Below are positions 35,510-49,046 of a stretch of 64,000 nt of DNA, in pieces. The stretch is from Apostichopus japonicus (lineage: Eukaryota; Echinodermata; Holothuroidea; Aspidochirotida; Stichopodidae): contig NC_092575.1 in NCBI RefSeq assembly GCF_037975245.1, positions 23,849,841 through 23,913,840 on the forward strand, read 5' to 3'. Positions within the stretch are counted from its first letter, which is position 1. Every line of letters starts with the position of its first letter. The notes beneath the pieces were generated by a model. The model ran no database searches. It was not told where the DNA came from and saw only the letters and a program-made list of their open reading frames with translations. Position numbers and translations under genes: made by a program.

Positions 35510-36990
35510 TATTTGGCTATGTACCTTTTTGAGATAAGTAACTCATGTTCGTAACCTATACGGTCATATACCATTGAGTGTGTACATGTTTGTCACCCGT
35601 TGTCAAACAAGATACCAGTAGTCATTGGTTGTTCATATACAAGCTTAGAGTAAAAGGAAATATCATCGTTTGTAGCTAATACACTAGGAAACAAGTTTGT
35701 CTGTGTGTGTTTGCCTACTGCCCAACTTTGTCAACATAAATTCTCAACAACAGTATTAATATTGACACACCTGATACATGGAATGTATATCTTATATACA
35801 ATGAATTCAAGGTTGCTATTGTTTTGGCTGTGGTCAAAGTTCATGTCAAGTCAGCAAATATCAAAATGTGAAAATCTTTAAGTTTCTGTATGTGAACAAT
35901 TGTAAGAGTGACAGATTCAATACATGCAATGTTCATTGTTCTTGGTTGTTCTATGGAGGTCAAAGTCATTTGAGGTAACAGTTATGGAAATCTGGAGAAT
36001 TCATAAACATGGTGTCTTACAAAGTGCAATAGTTTGCAATCTACTAGATACCTTTGCAAATTCTTTGCCATTTAGGATGATGTTACAGTTTGTGTATCAA
36101 CACTTTCATGTAAAGTTTGGCAATTCTCATCAAGATTGGCTACTTATGAAAGGGTGAAGTTGGAATGAAGTTGTGTGCTCTAATTTTGCTGGAAAATGTA
36201 TGCATCCTTATCAAAAATTGCATCCTTATAGCCATTTGTGTGGAAAGATAAATAATGTCCTCATAGCAGTTGAGCTGAAAAGATTGTTGAGTTGGGTGAG
36301 AAGAGAAACCTATGCAGTTGTGTGTGTGTGTGCATGTATGTTTGTCTGTTTGTGATGCTGAGCTTGTAAACATGATCTCAAGAAAGGTAACTTTGATGAT
36401 CCTCATACTAAGCACATGGATATCCCATGTTGCTAAGAAGAACTCTTTTGGTTTTTTGTGTAGGTCAAAGTTCATTTGAGGTCACCAGAGGTCAAAACAT
36501 GAAAAACTTGTAAACACAATATCTGGAGAAGAAAACATTGGTGGATCTCATACTTATCATGTAGATGTCTTATATTGAGTAGGACAACTCTCTTGTATTT
36601 TGTGGAGGTCAAAGGTCATTTGAAGTCAACAGGGTCAAATTGAAATCCTTGGAAACATGATATCTCAAGTCGGGAAACTTTCGTGTATCATAAATTCATA
36701 ATTGGCATATGGATGTTTCATATACAGTATAAAAATCTTTTTTTTGGGGGGGGGGGGGGGAGAGGCCAAAGGTCATTTGGTATCAGTAGAGGTCAATTGT
36801 AAAAAGTTTGTTAACATGATATTTTAAAAAGGGTTACACGGATGGATCTCACTACTTGACATGTAGATGCAAGAAGGTACCCATTGATAAACATGTCAAT
36901 AATTTGAATACTTTCAGTCTACTACGGGTATTCATCAAACTTTCACTCATCGAAACCTCAATGCATTTTTGCATCCTGGTTGTTTTTCTC
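35510..36990 (+). repeat. GGTCA-rich dispersed repeat downstream of the large gene
   Basis: Diverged copy with 'gaggtcaaagtcatttgagg', 'ggtcaaaggtcatttgaag' and 'taaacatgatatctcaag' phrases, a GT-rich stretch at 36,318-36,350, a G12-type tract near 36,748-36,760, and a terminal 'catcgaaacctcaatgcat' at about 36,948. Confidence 0.75.
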
Positions 36991-36999
36991 TTTAAATAT

Positions 37000-37510
37000 C
37001 TCAGTCTTGAATGCATGGCTGTAAGCATATTTCTATAAAAAAATCATTTTATAGAATTGCAAAATACAGAGAACATTAACAGTTAATTTGACATTCCAAA
37101 TTGATCACATTTCACAGTTGTAAAAGGATTATAAAAGCTGTTGGAGAACATTTGCTATTATGACATCACAGACCAGTTATTGTTATCTACTTTCTAAAAG
37201 TGGAAAAGTGTTTAGTATTAAACCAACCAAAATTACATTTCATCAACCACATTACCAGTTAGGAACAAAATATTTCCAACTATAACTGAATTTTCTATTG
37301 TGGTTTTAATACTGAGATATATTTGATTTAATATAGCATATATTTTATTTGATACCAATATATATTCCCTTTATAAATTCGAATTAATAATCAGATATAT
37401 TTCCACTTAATGTTCGTATATAAAAACATCCTGCGGTTAACTGTTAAATATTCCTGGATTATTTAGATTTAATCCTGGTATAAATTCAATTTAATACCAG
37501 TATATATATT
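37000..37510. other. Strongly AT-rich stretch, no gene seen
   Basis: Contains repeated 'atataccagtatatat' and 'gataccaatatatat' motifs with no coding signal. Confidence 0.4.
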
Positions 37511-37534
37511 ATAATGGGTTTGTCCCACTCGGCT

Positions 37535-37760
37535 TGCCATATAATAATAATAATAATAACAAACATTAATAATGTGCTTTACATAACGAATATCTCAAAG
37601 CGCTTTACAAAGAATGCAAAGAAAAACCACTACCGAGCAAAGAGGAAGGTTTTGAGATGAGTCTTGAAAATTTGAAAATTATCAAGTGCATGAAGGACAT
37701 CCAGCAAATGGGATAATAGGACGTAATACTTTACAGGATATCCAGCAGATTGGACAAAAG
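37535..37760 (+). repeat. AAT microsatellite with adjoining dispersed repeat
   Basis: An AAT/ATA run at 37,542-37,558 is followed by 'gtgctttacataacgaatat' and 'tcaaagcgctttacaaag', then a segment ending with two 'ccagca..tgg.a.a' echoes. A trinucleotide run joined to a GCGCTTTAC-type body is a widely seen SINE-like arrangement in marine invertebrates; the family is not assigned. Confidence 0.5.
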
Positions 37761-38616
37761 GACATAATTATGTTATTTAAGGCAGATAAGTCAACACTTT
37801 ATTCTTAGCCATCAGATCTTACGTGTAATTAAGATGATTGTTCAACTCTACAGGCTTAAAAATCTATAGAAATTGGCTGAAATATCCTCTGTCAGAAGTA
37901 ACCAAGCCTAAAAGACGTGGAAGTGAGAGGTGGTGAAAATATAGTTTTACAACATTCTTTAAGTGAACACTTTTGTCAAAAGAAATATGCATGAACTATA
38001 CTGGGTACCTGAGGGAGGAGTGGGGTGACGGTGACTACTTTGACACAGACTGGGAGATAGATGTGTGTACATTAGCTATGTGCTACTAAGTTGTCCCTTA
38101 TAAGAGGGTGAATGTATGCAACTAAAATATCCATTTATTTCGCTCGTACATGATTTATCACATATTGCATACTTAACAGATCCTAAATTTCTGGTAAAAT
38201 TCAAAATACACAATGGCCTCCTTACTGATAACTTGTCTCCATTTTGTTGCTGTTTGTTTTGTTTTTTTGCTCTCTGTTTTCTTTCTTTTCTTACATTTAA
38301 TAATGATTGAAAACTAGAGGATGCTTTGTCAGAAACCTATAGTCTGATCAAGTTTGCTCTATGGCCTAGCCCTAGTTAGAGTGACATTGTGAAGATGATC
38401 GAAGATGATCTGTGAGACCAAGTGCAGTATTATGTGTGACCATTGGCTATGTTTTACACAGTTGGTACTAATGTCACTAGTCTGTTAGTCACGTCGATGA
38501 TCTGCTGTTCTTGAGCAAGGGGTGCCACCCAGTCCTCACGTGACAGTTATTTCTCAAGAAAACCGTTTTGTACAGTTTAGTATGTCGAGAAATGTCATCA
38601 TGCATGATACAGCCCA

Positions 38617-38715
38617 ATGAATGACGTATCTTGTAGACCTGGAAAACCCCGCGAAGTTTTGAAGTATCACGCGTACGGAGGTTGTACACAAATCGTATCG
38701 TGTGTAAACAATGAG
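38617..38715 (+). CDS. Possible first exon (weak)
   Basis: An ATG-initiated 99-base open segment ends in phase 0 at a good donor (gag|gtaagc). It encodes MNDVSCRPGKPREVLKYHAY and continues to CVNNE, and is richer in CpG than its surroundings. No downstream partner exon was identified, so this may be chance. Confidence 0.2.
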
Positions 38716-39479
38716 GTAAGCAACAGGTCTGATATTTTGGCTATGATAAAGTTTGAATTTAAAACGCTTTTCAACGTAGTTCCATCACTTTTATTGAAAA
38801 GTAATTAGTATGGTAGAATCCATTTAGGAAACTGAAGAGCAAAGTACGTCAATGTAAAGTATGTGATTGCCTAGCAAAAACAAAGGGTACTAATTTAGAA
38901 TCCGTACCATCCGACAGGCTAAAAGAGGGCGCTCTTTATGATGGGGTGACAGAGCCGTATATAGAGAGTTTGGCCAACCATGTAACCGATTTGGATTGGT
39001 CGAGAGGGACAACGCCCACACAGGGTGGTAAAATAGGTCCACTTGAAAACTTTCTAGCAGGCGACACTCATAGTCATACTCACAGTGTATAGACTATCGT
39101 TTGTGTACACGAAAAAAGTACGAAATTATGAAAGAAATGGTGCTGGGGATGCTGCAATCGGTCAGAACATGGATATTGTTGTTTGATTTTCCGACTGACC
39201 ATAAAAGAAGAGGAATTTTTGGGAAGTAGAAAGAACAAGATGGAGATCTAATGAAAAAAAGTCTGTGTAGCCTAGGCCCATAGCCATAGGCCCTAGGGTG
39301 ATACGAGTAATGTACAAGCAATGCTAGAATTTTACGTTCAGACTGGTTTCTGTTATTACATTCATGGCTATTCTCTCTCGTTTTACGATCCACAAATTCG
39401 ATTTCATTATGCCAGCTCTCCTAATCATAGGCTGGCAGTTTCAGTCGCACATATAGTTATCCTAATTCATAGTTATTGT

Positions 39480-40130
39480 ATGCCTAGCCTAAAAAATTAT
39501 CTCTTTTAGTTTAATGTAAAGGGTGGGCTAGGCATAACGTAAAGCCCTAATCCTAAGTTAAGCCCGAAGCATAAGTTAAGCCAGACCTGGACCATTCTTG
39601 CTATTACTACAACTGTTATAGCACATTACATAATATGGCACAGTATAAGGCCCAATTAAACTAGGTCTAAGGAAAACAAAGTAGCCTAGGCCTAAACTAG
39701 TTAGGCTAGGTCTATACCTTGTGGGTTGTGTACACATACAGGCCTAATTATATAGACCCTTTTAGTATGCTATAAACAAGTGCCCAAATGGTTAAATGAT
39801 CTTGGTTTGTGTTAATTGTCAGCATTGGCCTAGCCTTTTTAGGCTAACATGAATTCAGCCTAATTTTTTCTTCTTCAAAAGTATAGCCTAGGCCTTGGTT
39901 TAATTTGGATGCAGTCAACTATCATTTATCAAAGTAGCAGGGGCCTCGGCTACATTTCAAAGACCACTAGGCCAAGGCTACTTATGGTACTGGTAGCCTA
40001 GCCTTAGTGATGCTTATTGCAAAGACTACCCTACACTCTTGTCTTGGTCACTGAATTATCTTAAGAGCCCTGTCACCACATGTTGATAAAGAAATGTTCA
40101 AAATATTGCGTAGGCCTAGCTTAGGCAATG
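39480..40130. other. TAGGCCTA-rich non-coding DNA
   Basis: Dense in the palindromic AGGCCT/TAGGCCTA motif and its half-sites ('gcctaggccta', 'tagcctag'). No coding segment. The motif is spread over 39-56 kb and supplied the target site of the hAT-like element at 43,028. Confidence 0.5.
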
Positions 40131-40236
40131 CACGGTTTGGTTTGACTGTTTTAAAGGAAGACTTGAAAATTTAGTGTTAACTGGTATTTCATTAATAAGC
40201 AAAACTGTCTGTGCATTCCAACGGAGTGCAAATTAA

Positions 40237-40252
40237 GGGGGGGGGGGGGGGG
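40237..40252 (+). repeat. G16 homopolymer
   Basis: Sixteen consecutive G, one of several long G tracts in the window (also G19 at 7,011-7,029 and G17 at 15,944-15,960). Confidence 0.95.
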
Positions 40253-40835
40253 ATGCAGTATGATACACCTTTCAAGTTTTAACACATTATAAATGCACTT
40301 ATGCCAGAAAGTCATTGCATCAGTAACTCCTTATTCCCCTAATTGACGATTGAAGTTAAAAAAAATCTTTTTAAATTATCTTTAGACAGTAAATTTGAAC
40401 TCCCTGAATTTCAGGACAAGTCAAAGGTGACATGTGCTCTGAAGAAAAACTCCTAACATAAAAAGCCACAGTTAGCAGACTGTGATAAAGACTAACCTGG
40501 TGAGTGACTACTAGACTGAAATCCAGTTCCTGCAACCACAGCAATAAAGTCTTTGTTTTAATCAATGCACTTGTGTGTTTGAAACTTTCAAATGGACACT
40601 CAATGGCAGTTGGTTAAGATATAAGGTTTTACCTTCATCATGGAGAGTAGAAGGGAATCTGCCTCATCATCTGAATAAGGGACTCAAGGATAGCAACAAA
40701 TCATGATTGGAGAATGATTTTGAGCAACTAAATATCTGGCAATTTGAAAGTTTGTATTATTTTTTTACATATTATTTAAGCTGTTTAGCTCACACACAAG
40801 CAAATGATCAAGTGACAACAACCGATGCAGTATAT

Positions 40836-41203
40836 TTAAAGGTATTGAAGACTTGCCCTAAACCGCATGCCGCGCTATGAAAAAGTTTACTTTCCGTTGC
40901 TTGCAAGTGAAGTTTTTTTTGTGTCGCTACAAAATGCAGACAGTAATGAAACCTGATACCTTGTTATCTTTTATCTAGACCTGAGATGTCCACGCTGCTA
41001 CTGTATGTGCACTGTGTTGTGGGAATTGACCGTGATGTTTGTATTGACTGTACACTAATGTCTATTTACAGATGGTAGCAAGCTGTGTGTGTATTTTCTG
41101 GGATCAATGGTGGTGTCTTACACTTCTGTTACACCGCATTCGAAACTAGGTCAGATAACAGGCATGAGACGTTTCTTTGTGCGGGAGTCTGCACACCCTT
41201 TAA
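40836..41203. mobile_element. TTAA-flanked MITE, intact (empty-site) copy
   Basis: 368 bp, beginning TTAAAGGTATTGAAGACT and ending AGTCTGCACACCCTTTAA, so inverted ends with TTAA on both sides. It aligns throughout with 17,742-18,576 after removal of the 468-bp insert there. Confidence 0.8.
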
Positions 41204-41864
41204 GGAAAAGTATTTATATCCCATTAATAGAGAAAGAATTATGTTTCAATTGGTAGCATGCAACTTTAAATTTTGCAAACATTAGATACAATCAAACAAT
41301 AACAAGGTTCATTTACAAGGTAATCTACTGCCCTATATTTCACATTAATCTGTCACATCAGAAGGTCACAGCTTTCAATAATTATACAAACAAATTCCCT
41401 TGATGGGTGCTTGGTTAGATTACTGCAATTTTCAAGTTTATCAATGTAATAAGTTCTGAATGTGGCAATGTGGAGAAGCTTTGGGATAATCTGTGGATAA
41501 GACTGCCAGACTAGCGACAAGATTCCACATCCATGCAACTCCAACTGCTTCCTTCACCACATGTCCAAAAAAAAGTCAGCATTGGTTAATGTAATTAAAA
41601 TCTGGCTTCCTCCTGAGCTGGCAAATGCACATGAATTGTCAAGTACAGAGGTCAGTGTGAAACCACTGAAAGATCTTCTCAGCTTTCAAGAAAACAAAGA
41701 CTTGAAGCCAAATTGACAGAGGCCACACTGATACCATTCCACTCTCATAAGATGAAGGTATCACACACACTTCATTTTGCTTCTGCGATGCAGTGCCTGT
41801 GAGGGTCACCCAATGGATGTTTTAACAACTGCCTGGTTTATAGAGCTCTGCAACAGATAATTCA

Positions 41865-42110
41865 TCCTGATGTCGAGTCGTCATCCTGTCATGGCCTTGA
41901 GCAAGTTGAACCCACTTCAACACAAAGCAGCTATTGAATTCTTGTCTACTGTAGGTACTGTCAAATCCACATCACCATCATTGCTGGTTCCAGCTAAGCC
42001 GACCATAATAAAAGAGTACAATGAGGGTTGTTTAATTCACCCAACAGAGCTTGCATTCCAGTACCTTTGGGCAGCTGAAAAGATATTCAGAAATTGTTAT
42101 ATGAGTGTGT
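41865..42110 (+). pseudogene. Unrecognised coding-like relic
   Basis: An open segment (SLLVPAKPTIIKEYNEGCLI, then HPTELAFQYLWAAEKIF) has protein-like composition and a loose helical pattern but no recognisable family. It ends soon after in a repeat-like stretch. It could be a decayed transposon ORF. Confidence 0.25.
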
Positions 42111-42659
42111 TTGTATGCATGCATATGTGATTTTCTTGCTTTACAGAACAGCTCCATTTTGATAAGCTATGTAACGTGGAAACCTGCCAATCATATGTTT
42201 GAAATAGGACAGGCTGAAACGATTCTTAAATGAAAAGCAAAACGACTTCTTGCATTTTGATACATCACTGTTCAGGTAAGGCCAGTAAGGGCAGTATGAA
42301 GAATAAGTAACAATTAATAATTATCATTATGGCCATTTGCTGTCTGCATTTAATAACAAACTGAATGATGTCATCAGCCCTGTGCTCAGTTGATAGAACT
42401 GACAAATAGGCACACTATGTCAGTGTGATCCATGAAACCTTATTAAGGACATGACCGTATAGTATATATGTTAATGGAAAATACATAAGCTACAACATAC
42501 ACCAGTATTCAGTTGTTGCAGGGTTTTTTTTCTCGACAGACCCATTCAATCTGTTGCACCTACTATAGCCTAGTACTACATTCCTGAGAAATTAACACCA
42601 CAATATCAGTCTTAGGTTTGCCCACAGACTCCCAACTATTGCTAACTCCTACACTCAAG

Positions 42660-42975
42660 TATATAGTTTAGTTTAGTAGAAAAAAGACCAGGAGAGACAC
42701 TCAAGTCCCCATAAAGGACCCTAAGGCTATATGAGAGGAATAAAATTGAGGACATCAAATGTCATACCCAATTACAATGCTTAATGTACTCATCCAAAGT
42801 ATTCTTAAACCCATTCACACTACTTGCAATTCAACCTTCTCAGGCAAACCATTCCATCCATTCACAACCCTTGTATAAGTTGTATTAGACTTTAGAGAAA
42901 AAGTTGCCGAATATTAATCCTACTATGTAACTTCTGGAGTTTAAGACAATGACCTCTGGTACAACTACTTTTGGC
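42660..42975 (-). pseudogene. 3' end of a CR1/Jockey-type LINE, antisense
   Basis: Read on the minus strand, it encodes the C-terminal tail typical of many LINE ORF2 proteins: a TRGH start, SNTTYTRVVNGWNGLPE, and VNGFKNTLDEYI split by a stop or frame break. A short 3' tail follows to about 42,660. Stops and one frame change show it is dead. It is a 5'-truncated copy and a different LINE type from that at 835-1960. Confidence 0.65.
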
Positions 42976-43027
42976 AAACCTGAAATGATCAGTGAAGCAT
43001 AAATTGTCATTTTATGTGTAGGCCTAC

Positions 43028-44668
43028 TAGGGTTGGGCGATATTTGCTTTTTAATGTCACGATATATAGTTCAAAAATTATCGCGATATTTCGATAATTA
43101 CGATAATTTTTTCTTGTTGTTTTTAGTGTGTTCCCGAACACACTAAAAACAACTGCCGATTTCCCACCGGTGTTTTCGCGCAGCAAACACACCGAGCATA
43201 ATGGTGTGGGGTTCAGGGCCCGCCTTAGAGCCCCGTTGGGGTCAAGGGGTGGAACCCCTTGTAGGGGTCCAGGGGCGAAGGCCCCCGGAAAAGTTAAGTA
43301 TTTTTTCGTGTCTGGCGATAAAAAATTCGCAATTGAGGATTCAAAATACTGACTAACTTTACGAATTTAAATTGTCACGAAACTGATGAAAGTTTTAAAA
43401 TGACAAGTTAGAGTAGCTATATTATGTGATAAAATGAAAAGAGAATTAATCTGTCTTACAATCTTTATAAAGTTTAACTTACAGTCGATATTATGAAACA
43501 AACTACGTGCGGCAAAGCCCCGTTTCTAGACTGCCTAACAATCAGTTTACAACTGCAGTGTTTAACCGTACTTAAATATCACGGTAGGCTACAATGTGCT
43601 TCAAATTTTCTCAGGTACCTTGCAAAACAACCCCCCTGTCTAACACCTGTTTGTTAACATTTTTGGCATGGTTCCAAAAAAACTTTTCATGGAGTAAACT
43701 TTTTTGGCTCCACTCTAGAATTAATTAGGTCAGTCAGTAAAGGATCCGTAAAGTTATGCGAAATATTATCTTAGACGTTCAAGGAAAGACTAGGTAAATA
43801 TCCCCGTTAAGGTAAGTAAAACACACCTCAAGCCAACCGACTCCTCCGCATGAACAAAACAATCTATTCCCCATGATACACGAGGCACAGTCTATACCAT
43901 ACAGACATACTGAAGCACGATATCAAGGCCCCAATAGCTACAGTATGGCCATCTTTATGAAAGTAAACCTTGTAATTCCATGTTTTAGGCCACCAGGCGT
44001 GATTAACGTAATGCTAAATATTGTTTCCATGTCCTTGTAGAAATCGTCAACTTCGCAAAATACAGTTAGTTGTGTTTTTGTTGTTACGTGAGATCCGTAA
44101 CCGACGAAGTGGTTAGGCTATTTACTATACACTTAACTATGGTAGGATATTATTTTCTTTTTTTGTGGAAATTCTCGAAAATACTTTCTTTCTCCCGCTT
44201 TACACCAGATGTGGTTCTGGTTTATTCATAAATGGGTGTACTAGAGCCTTGTTTACATGACACTTGTTGCATTTAGGACGATATGCCAGTTTCGCGTGAA
44301 TTTTTCGAAAGTATTTTGCTCGATCTTTCGTAAAATTAGAAAGGTTTACCAACTTACTTTTCGTACACAATTGGTAATTTCTCTACTGATTTTCAGAGTT
44401 TTGTTCTCTATACAGTCAATGTTGTAAAGAACGGGTTTTTACGAAGTTCAAAAGTCAGTAAATGAAGTTGATAAAATATTTCTTTTCAACTTTCTTAACC
44501 ATGGAATGCTAGAATAACATTTACACATTAAACGGAGAATTTTTTTTCTACATCTATTTCAAATTTCTTTCACAAGAAATTATCGTCATTTGTTCAATCC
44601 TCAAAAAATATCGTCTTGAAAAAAAATTATCGCGATAATAATAATTTTCGATATATCGCCCAACCCTA
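43028..44668. mobile_element. hAT-like non-autonomous element A
   Basis: Begins TAGGGTTGGGCGATAT and ends with its inverse, ATATCGCCCAACCCTA. Both sides are flanked by AGGCCTAC, a perfect 8-bp target duplication (43,020-43,027 and 44,669-44,676), the hAT signature. Just inside the ends are ATCG/CGAT-rich stretches. No transposase coding was found in 1,641 bp. Its core is shared with element B. Confidence 0.88.
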
Positions 44669-45063
44669 AGGCCTACTCTATTTAATTGAAGAATCTATTA
44701 ATGTAGGCCTGATGCTATAGTTGTGCGTCTGTAATCTAGCCTAGCCAGGACTGTGATGTGTGCTTTTCGTTTGTATGACTAAAGTAGGACTAGTAGTATG
44801 AGGCGTAAAATAAACAAGTGTAATGACAGGTTTTCAGCTAGTTTTCGTTGCATTTCAGGTGTGGAGATAAACGTAAATGTCATTATCTAACGCATACTCT
44901 AATTCATTACCTGATATCCATTTTGTTCCTCGTATGCCTGTCAAAATCTGACATTCTGAGTCGCTTCGTTTGTTCGCAACGAGCACAGTGTGCAAAGTGT
45001 GCATTGTGTGTGGTGTTTTTCGTGTTTCGCGCAACTGGTAACGACAACTGGACCTATTTTAAT

Positions 45064-45536
45064 GGTAGCATACGCCCATTAAAATCCCCATTGACTTACA
45101 CACTAAATCTCAAAAGTAATGCCTTCTCTAAGCCTAGATAGAAGTTTTCACTTGCTAAGCGCTACCCATCACTGGATAGCTGACAAGTTGGCCTTTCATG
45201 GCACCATCAATTTTCCATACCATGACCGTGAAAATTTTTTGCTATGAGACCCGGAACTTTTCATCACTCGTAAACAAACCTCTTTACTCGGCCGTAAACA
45301 ATCTTCGTCCGCTGCTCCTGAGAGGGCTAAACTGGTCTAAAATTGCCTCAATTTTACCCAATTTTTTAACCACATGTGCTTCTGTTCATGCTCTTTAACA
45401 TCCAAGCCACAAAAAAAGCTCATCCTAATTGATAACATAGCAAAAAAGTTGTTCTCCTGCTCCTAATTGGCACTTTTCCTGAAATAGGAGAACATTTGCC
45501 GCGGATTGATATAGACGCTAATAGGAGTATGCCACC
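45064..45536. mobile_element. GGTAGC element, second copy
   Basis: Starts GGTAGCATACGCCC and ends GGAGTATGCCACC; the inverted ends match at 11 of 13 positions. It aligns along its length with 17,984-18,451. Flanking tetramers (TAAT left, TGAT right) differ by one base, so the target duplication has probably decayed. Confidence 0.8.
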
Positions 45537-45822
45537 TGATGCCCATGGTTTGCGTGTGACGTCACAAATCGCCAGTTGGCCAAACTCTCTCTATATACGG
45601 CTCTCTATATACGGCTCTGTGGGGCGAGCGTTGTTATGATGGGGCTTGGATATTTTCCAAGTCAGGCCAAACAAAGTAATTATTTATAAGTAATACTTGG
45701 CTAGTAATAGTTTAAATAAGTTAGGCCTACATTACATTTGATTTACAGCCCAGCCTATATACCGGCTATGTGATCTACTTCTATTATTTAAGTAGATACT
45801 GCCTGTGAATAATAGTTTAGAG

Positions 45823-47641
45823 TAGTGTTGCGCCGATAATCGTTTTCAATATCGGTATCGGCCGATATTTGCAATATCTGCAGCATATCGGTATCGGTAA
45901 AATTTTGCCTAATTGCCGATAACAGCAAGCCGATATTGAACTTTTTTTTTCACAGCAGAGCTACTTATTTATACTTGCAATGATTTGTTAATCTGCCCAA
46001 GACGATCCATTTCTTTAGCGTCAGTTAAACTCTTATTCATTTTCGATTAATATCCATGGAAACCTGACCCTCCGTAACCTCTAAAACACGTCTACGGCGC
46101 GCGAATATAACCAATGACCTTCGTGAACCTTGGCCTACACATAGCATTAGTGCAGCATGTATACACTATACTGTACTAACCATTCATTTTCTCAAAGGCC
46201 TCCGTGAAAACCTTGAACATGATGGATGCATAACTGCACTTTTAATTTTCCGCGAACACACTGCCAATATCCCGCCGGTGTTCGCCCAGCGAACACGCCG
46301 AGCACGCGAGCATAAAGGCGTAGTGTCCAGGGGCCCGCCTTAGGGCCTTGGTGGGGTCATGGGGTAGAACCCCTTGTGGGGATCCTGGGGGATAAAGCCC
46401 CGAAAAATTGGCTTTTTTTTTGCGTGTCTGGCGATAAAAAAAAAATCGCAGTTGAGTATGCAAAATAATTTTCTTATTTAAATTGTCACGAAACAGATGA
46501 AAATTTTAAAATGACAAGTTAGAGTAGCTATATTATGTTATAAAATGAAAAGAGATTTAATCTGTCTTTCAATCTTTAAAAAGTGCAACTTACAAATCTT
46601 CCGATATTATGAAACAAACAACGTTCAGCAAAGCCCTGTCTCTAGACTGCCTAACAATGAATAGCGTGCACAATGCGTACATTTTTACAACTGCGGTGTT
46701 TAACCCTATACCCAACTACCGCCGTACATGTGCTGCGAATTTTCCCAGGTACCTTCCCAAACACACTGTAAGCTCATCCCCTGTGTAACACCTGTTTGTT
46801 AACATTTTTTGGCAAGTTGCCAGGGAACTTTTCAGTTACGTGAGATCCGTAACCGCCGAGGTGGTTAGGCTATTTGCTATACAATTAACTATGGTAGGAT
46901 ATTATTTTTTCCGTATTTTTGGAAATTCTAGAAAATACTTTCTTTTTTCCCCCGCTTAAAAACAGATGTGGTCTTACGGTATATTCATAAATGGATGCAC
47001 TAGAGCCTTGTTTACATGACATTAGTTACATTTAGTACGATATGCCAGTTTTGCGTGAATTTTTCGAAAGTGTTTTGTTCGATCTTTCGTAATATTTGAA
47101 AGGTGTACCACCTTACTTTCCGTACACAATTGGTCATTTCTCTACTGATTTTCAGTTGTTTTCTTCTCTATACGGTCAAGTGAATAAGTTGTACATTGAG
47201 TATAAACTCAATAAATTATCATTTTTACATTGTGATCGACAGTTCGTAACCTAATTAAGATGCAATTTTGCAAGCATACGTTAACACTATAGCTACTTGT
47301 AAGTCTTTACGATGTTAAGGCTCACATTTACTGCGTCCATTTTATTATCGCGTGCAGCGCTGCAGTGAAAAAGATTCTGGTTGGATTTCAATTATAATTC
47401 TCTTTTTCAAAATCAGGAAAAAAGTCATTCTTTTCAACTTAGGACAAAAGGAAAACAAAACACCATATTTTGTTGTTTACTTGAAGATTTATTTGTGAAT
47501 GTATGCATGACTAAAAGTACGATTTTGCCTTTATTTTGTCTGTTAAAAAATATCGGTATCGGTATCGGTATCGGACCGATATTGGGATGATAATATCGGA
47601 TATCGGCTAAAACCGATATTGGTAATATCGGCGCAACACTA
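45823..47641. mobile_element. hAT-like non-autonomous element B
   Basis: Begins TAGTGTTGCGCCGATAAT and ends ATATCGGCGCAACACTA. The perfect 8-bp target duplication GTTTAGAG lies at 45,815-45,822 and 47,642-47,649. The subterminal DNA is full of TATCGG/CCGATA repeats. The core at about 46,250-47,180 matches 43,130-44,410 of element A, for example 'acgtgagatccgtaaccg' and 'aatttttcgaaagt'. No transposase is present. Confidence 0.9.
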
Positions 47642-49046
47642 GTTTAGAGACCCAAGGATAAGAAGGAACCCTAACTACGAAACCCTATCCATGTTATATC
47701 ATGAAGTAACACCGAGTTATTTCAAGCCTTTTTTTCGATAAATGTTCAACATATGTCAGTAGGGCCTGCTAGCTACCATAACTTCATAACGTTAATTGTA
47801 CTTGCAGTCATAGGCTATCTAACTGACTGTAAGGACTCATTTGAGTCTGAACTATTATACAAATAATGAATTAGGCCGTCTTCCATGTAGACCGGCAGCC
47901 CAGAGCACTTTGATCAAACGAACGAGGTACCAATATCTGAGTATTGGAACATTTGTGGAAAAACCCAGTATATCCAAAAGTGGACGTCTGCCGTGGTCGC
48001 TCTGCTGCATGTGGCCCCTGGGGCCGGTTAAAGGGGGCCAAAAAATGCATCTGATCAAACGAACGAGGTACCACTTGAAACCAATGTCAACTTAATGCAT
48101 GAATGCCACATAGTACTGAATGGCCCATGACAGACAAATTTTCTGCTGCAAAGGGCCCGCCAGACGCCCCAAAAGGGCCCCTAAAAATGCATCTGATCAA
48201 ACGAACGAGGTACCACTTGAAACCAATGTCAACTTAATGCATGAATGCCACAAAGTAATGAATGGCCCATGCCAGACAAATTTTCTGCTGCTAAGGGCCC
48301 GCCAGACGCCCCCAAATATGGCCCAAATGCCCATTATCGTAGCATTGACCCAGATTAAATATGCAAGGTACCACTCAAAACCGGTTTGGAATGTTCGGGT
48401 TGACCTTACAGACTATGGAAATAATCATGCCAGACAAATTTTCTGCTACAAAGGGCCCGCCAGACGCCCCAAAAGGGCCCCTTAAAATGAATTTGATCAA
48501 ACGAACGAGGTACCACTTGAAACCAATGTCAACTTAATGCATGAATGCCACAAAGTACTGAATGGCCTATGCCAGACAAATTTTCTGCTGCTAAGGGCCC
48601 ACCAGACGCCCCCAAATATGGCCCAAAATGCCCATTATCGTAGCATTGACCCAGATTAAATATGCAAGATACCACTCAAAACCGGTTTGGATCCACACAA
48701 AAACAATATTAAATGCAAAGGTACTTTCCACAGAGTAAAGAACTGCCAATGCAAGACAAATTTTCTTCTGCATAGGTCCCACCAGATAGAAAGAATAGGT
48801 GGCCCAATGTGGCCCTATATATGGGTCTAAAGAATTGGATATATGTGCCTTGTAACATGACATTTCAAGCTCATGATTATATTGTTTCCAGCATAAATTG
48901 GAGTTACTGTACACAAGACCAGTGTTTTATCTTATTTAGCTATTCGCTGCTCTAAGCAAAGTAAAGATAACACTTTCACCTAAGCCTCTAAATATTTTGG
49001 GATTTGCTGGCCTGGGCAAAAATTACAGTTCCCCACTTTATAATTC

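Noticed and set aside
47855-48485. Open frames in the arms of the foldback element
   Set aside because: They follow the ~150-bp units, occur on both strands and in both arms, and show no protein features.
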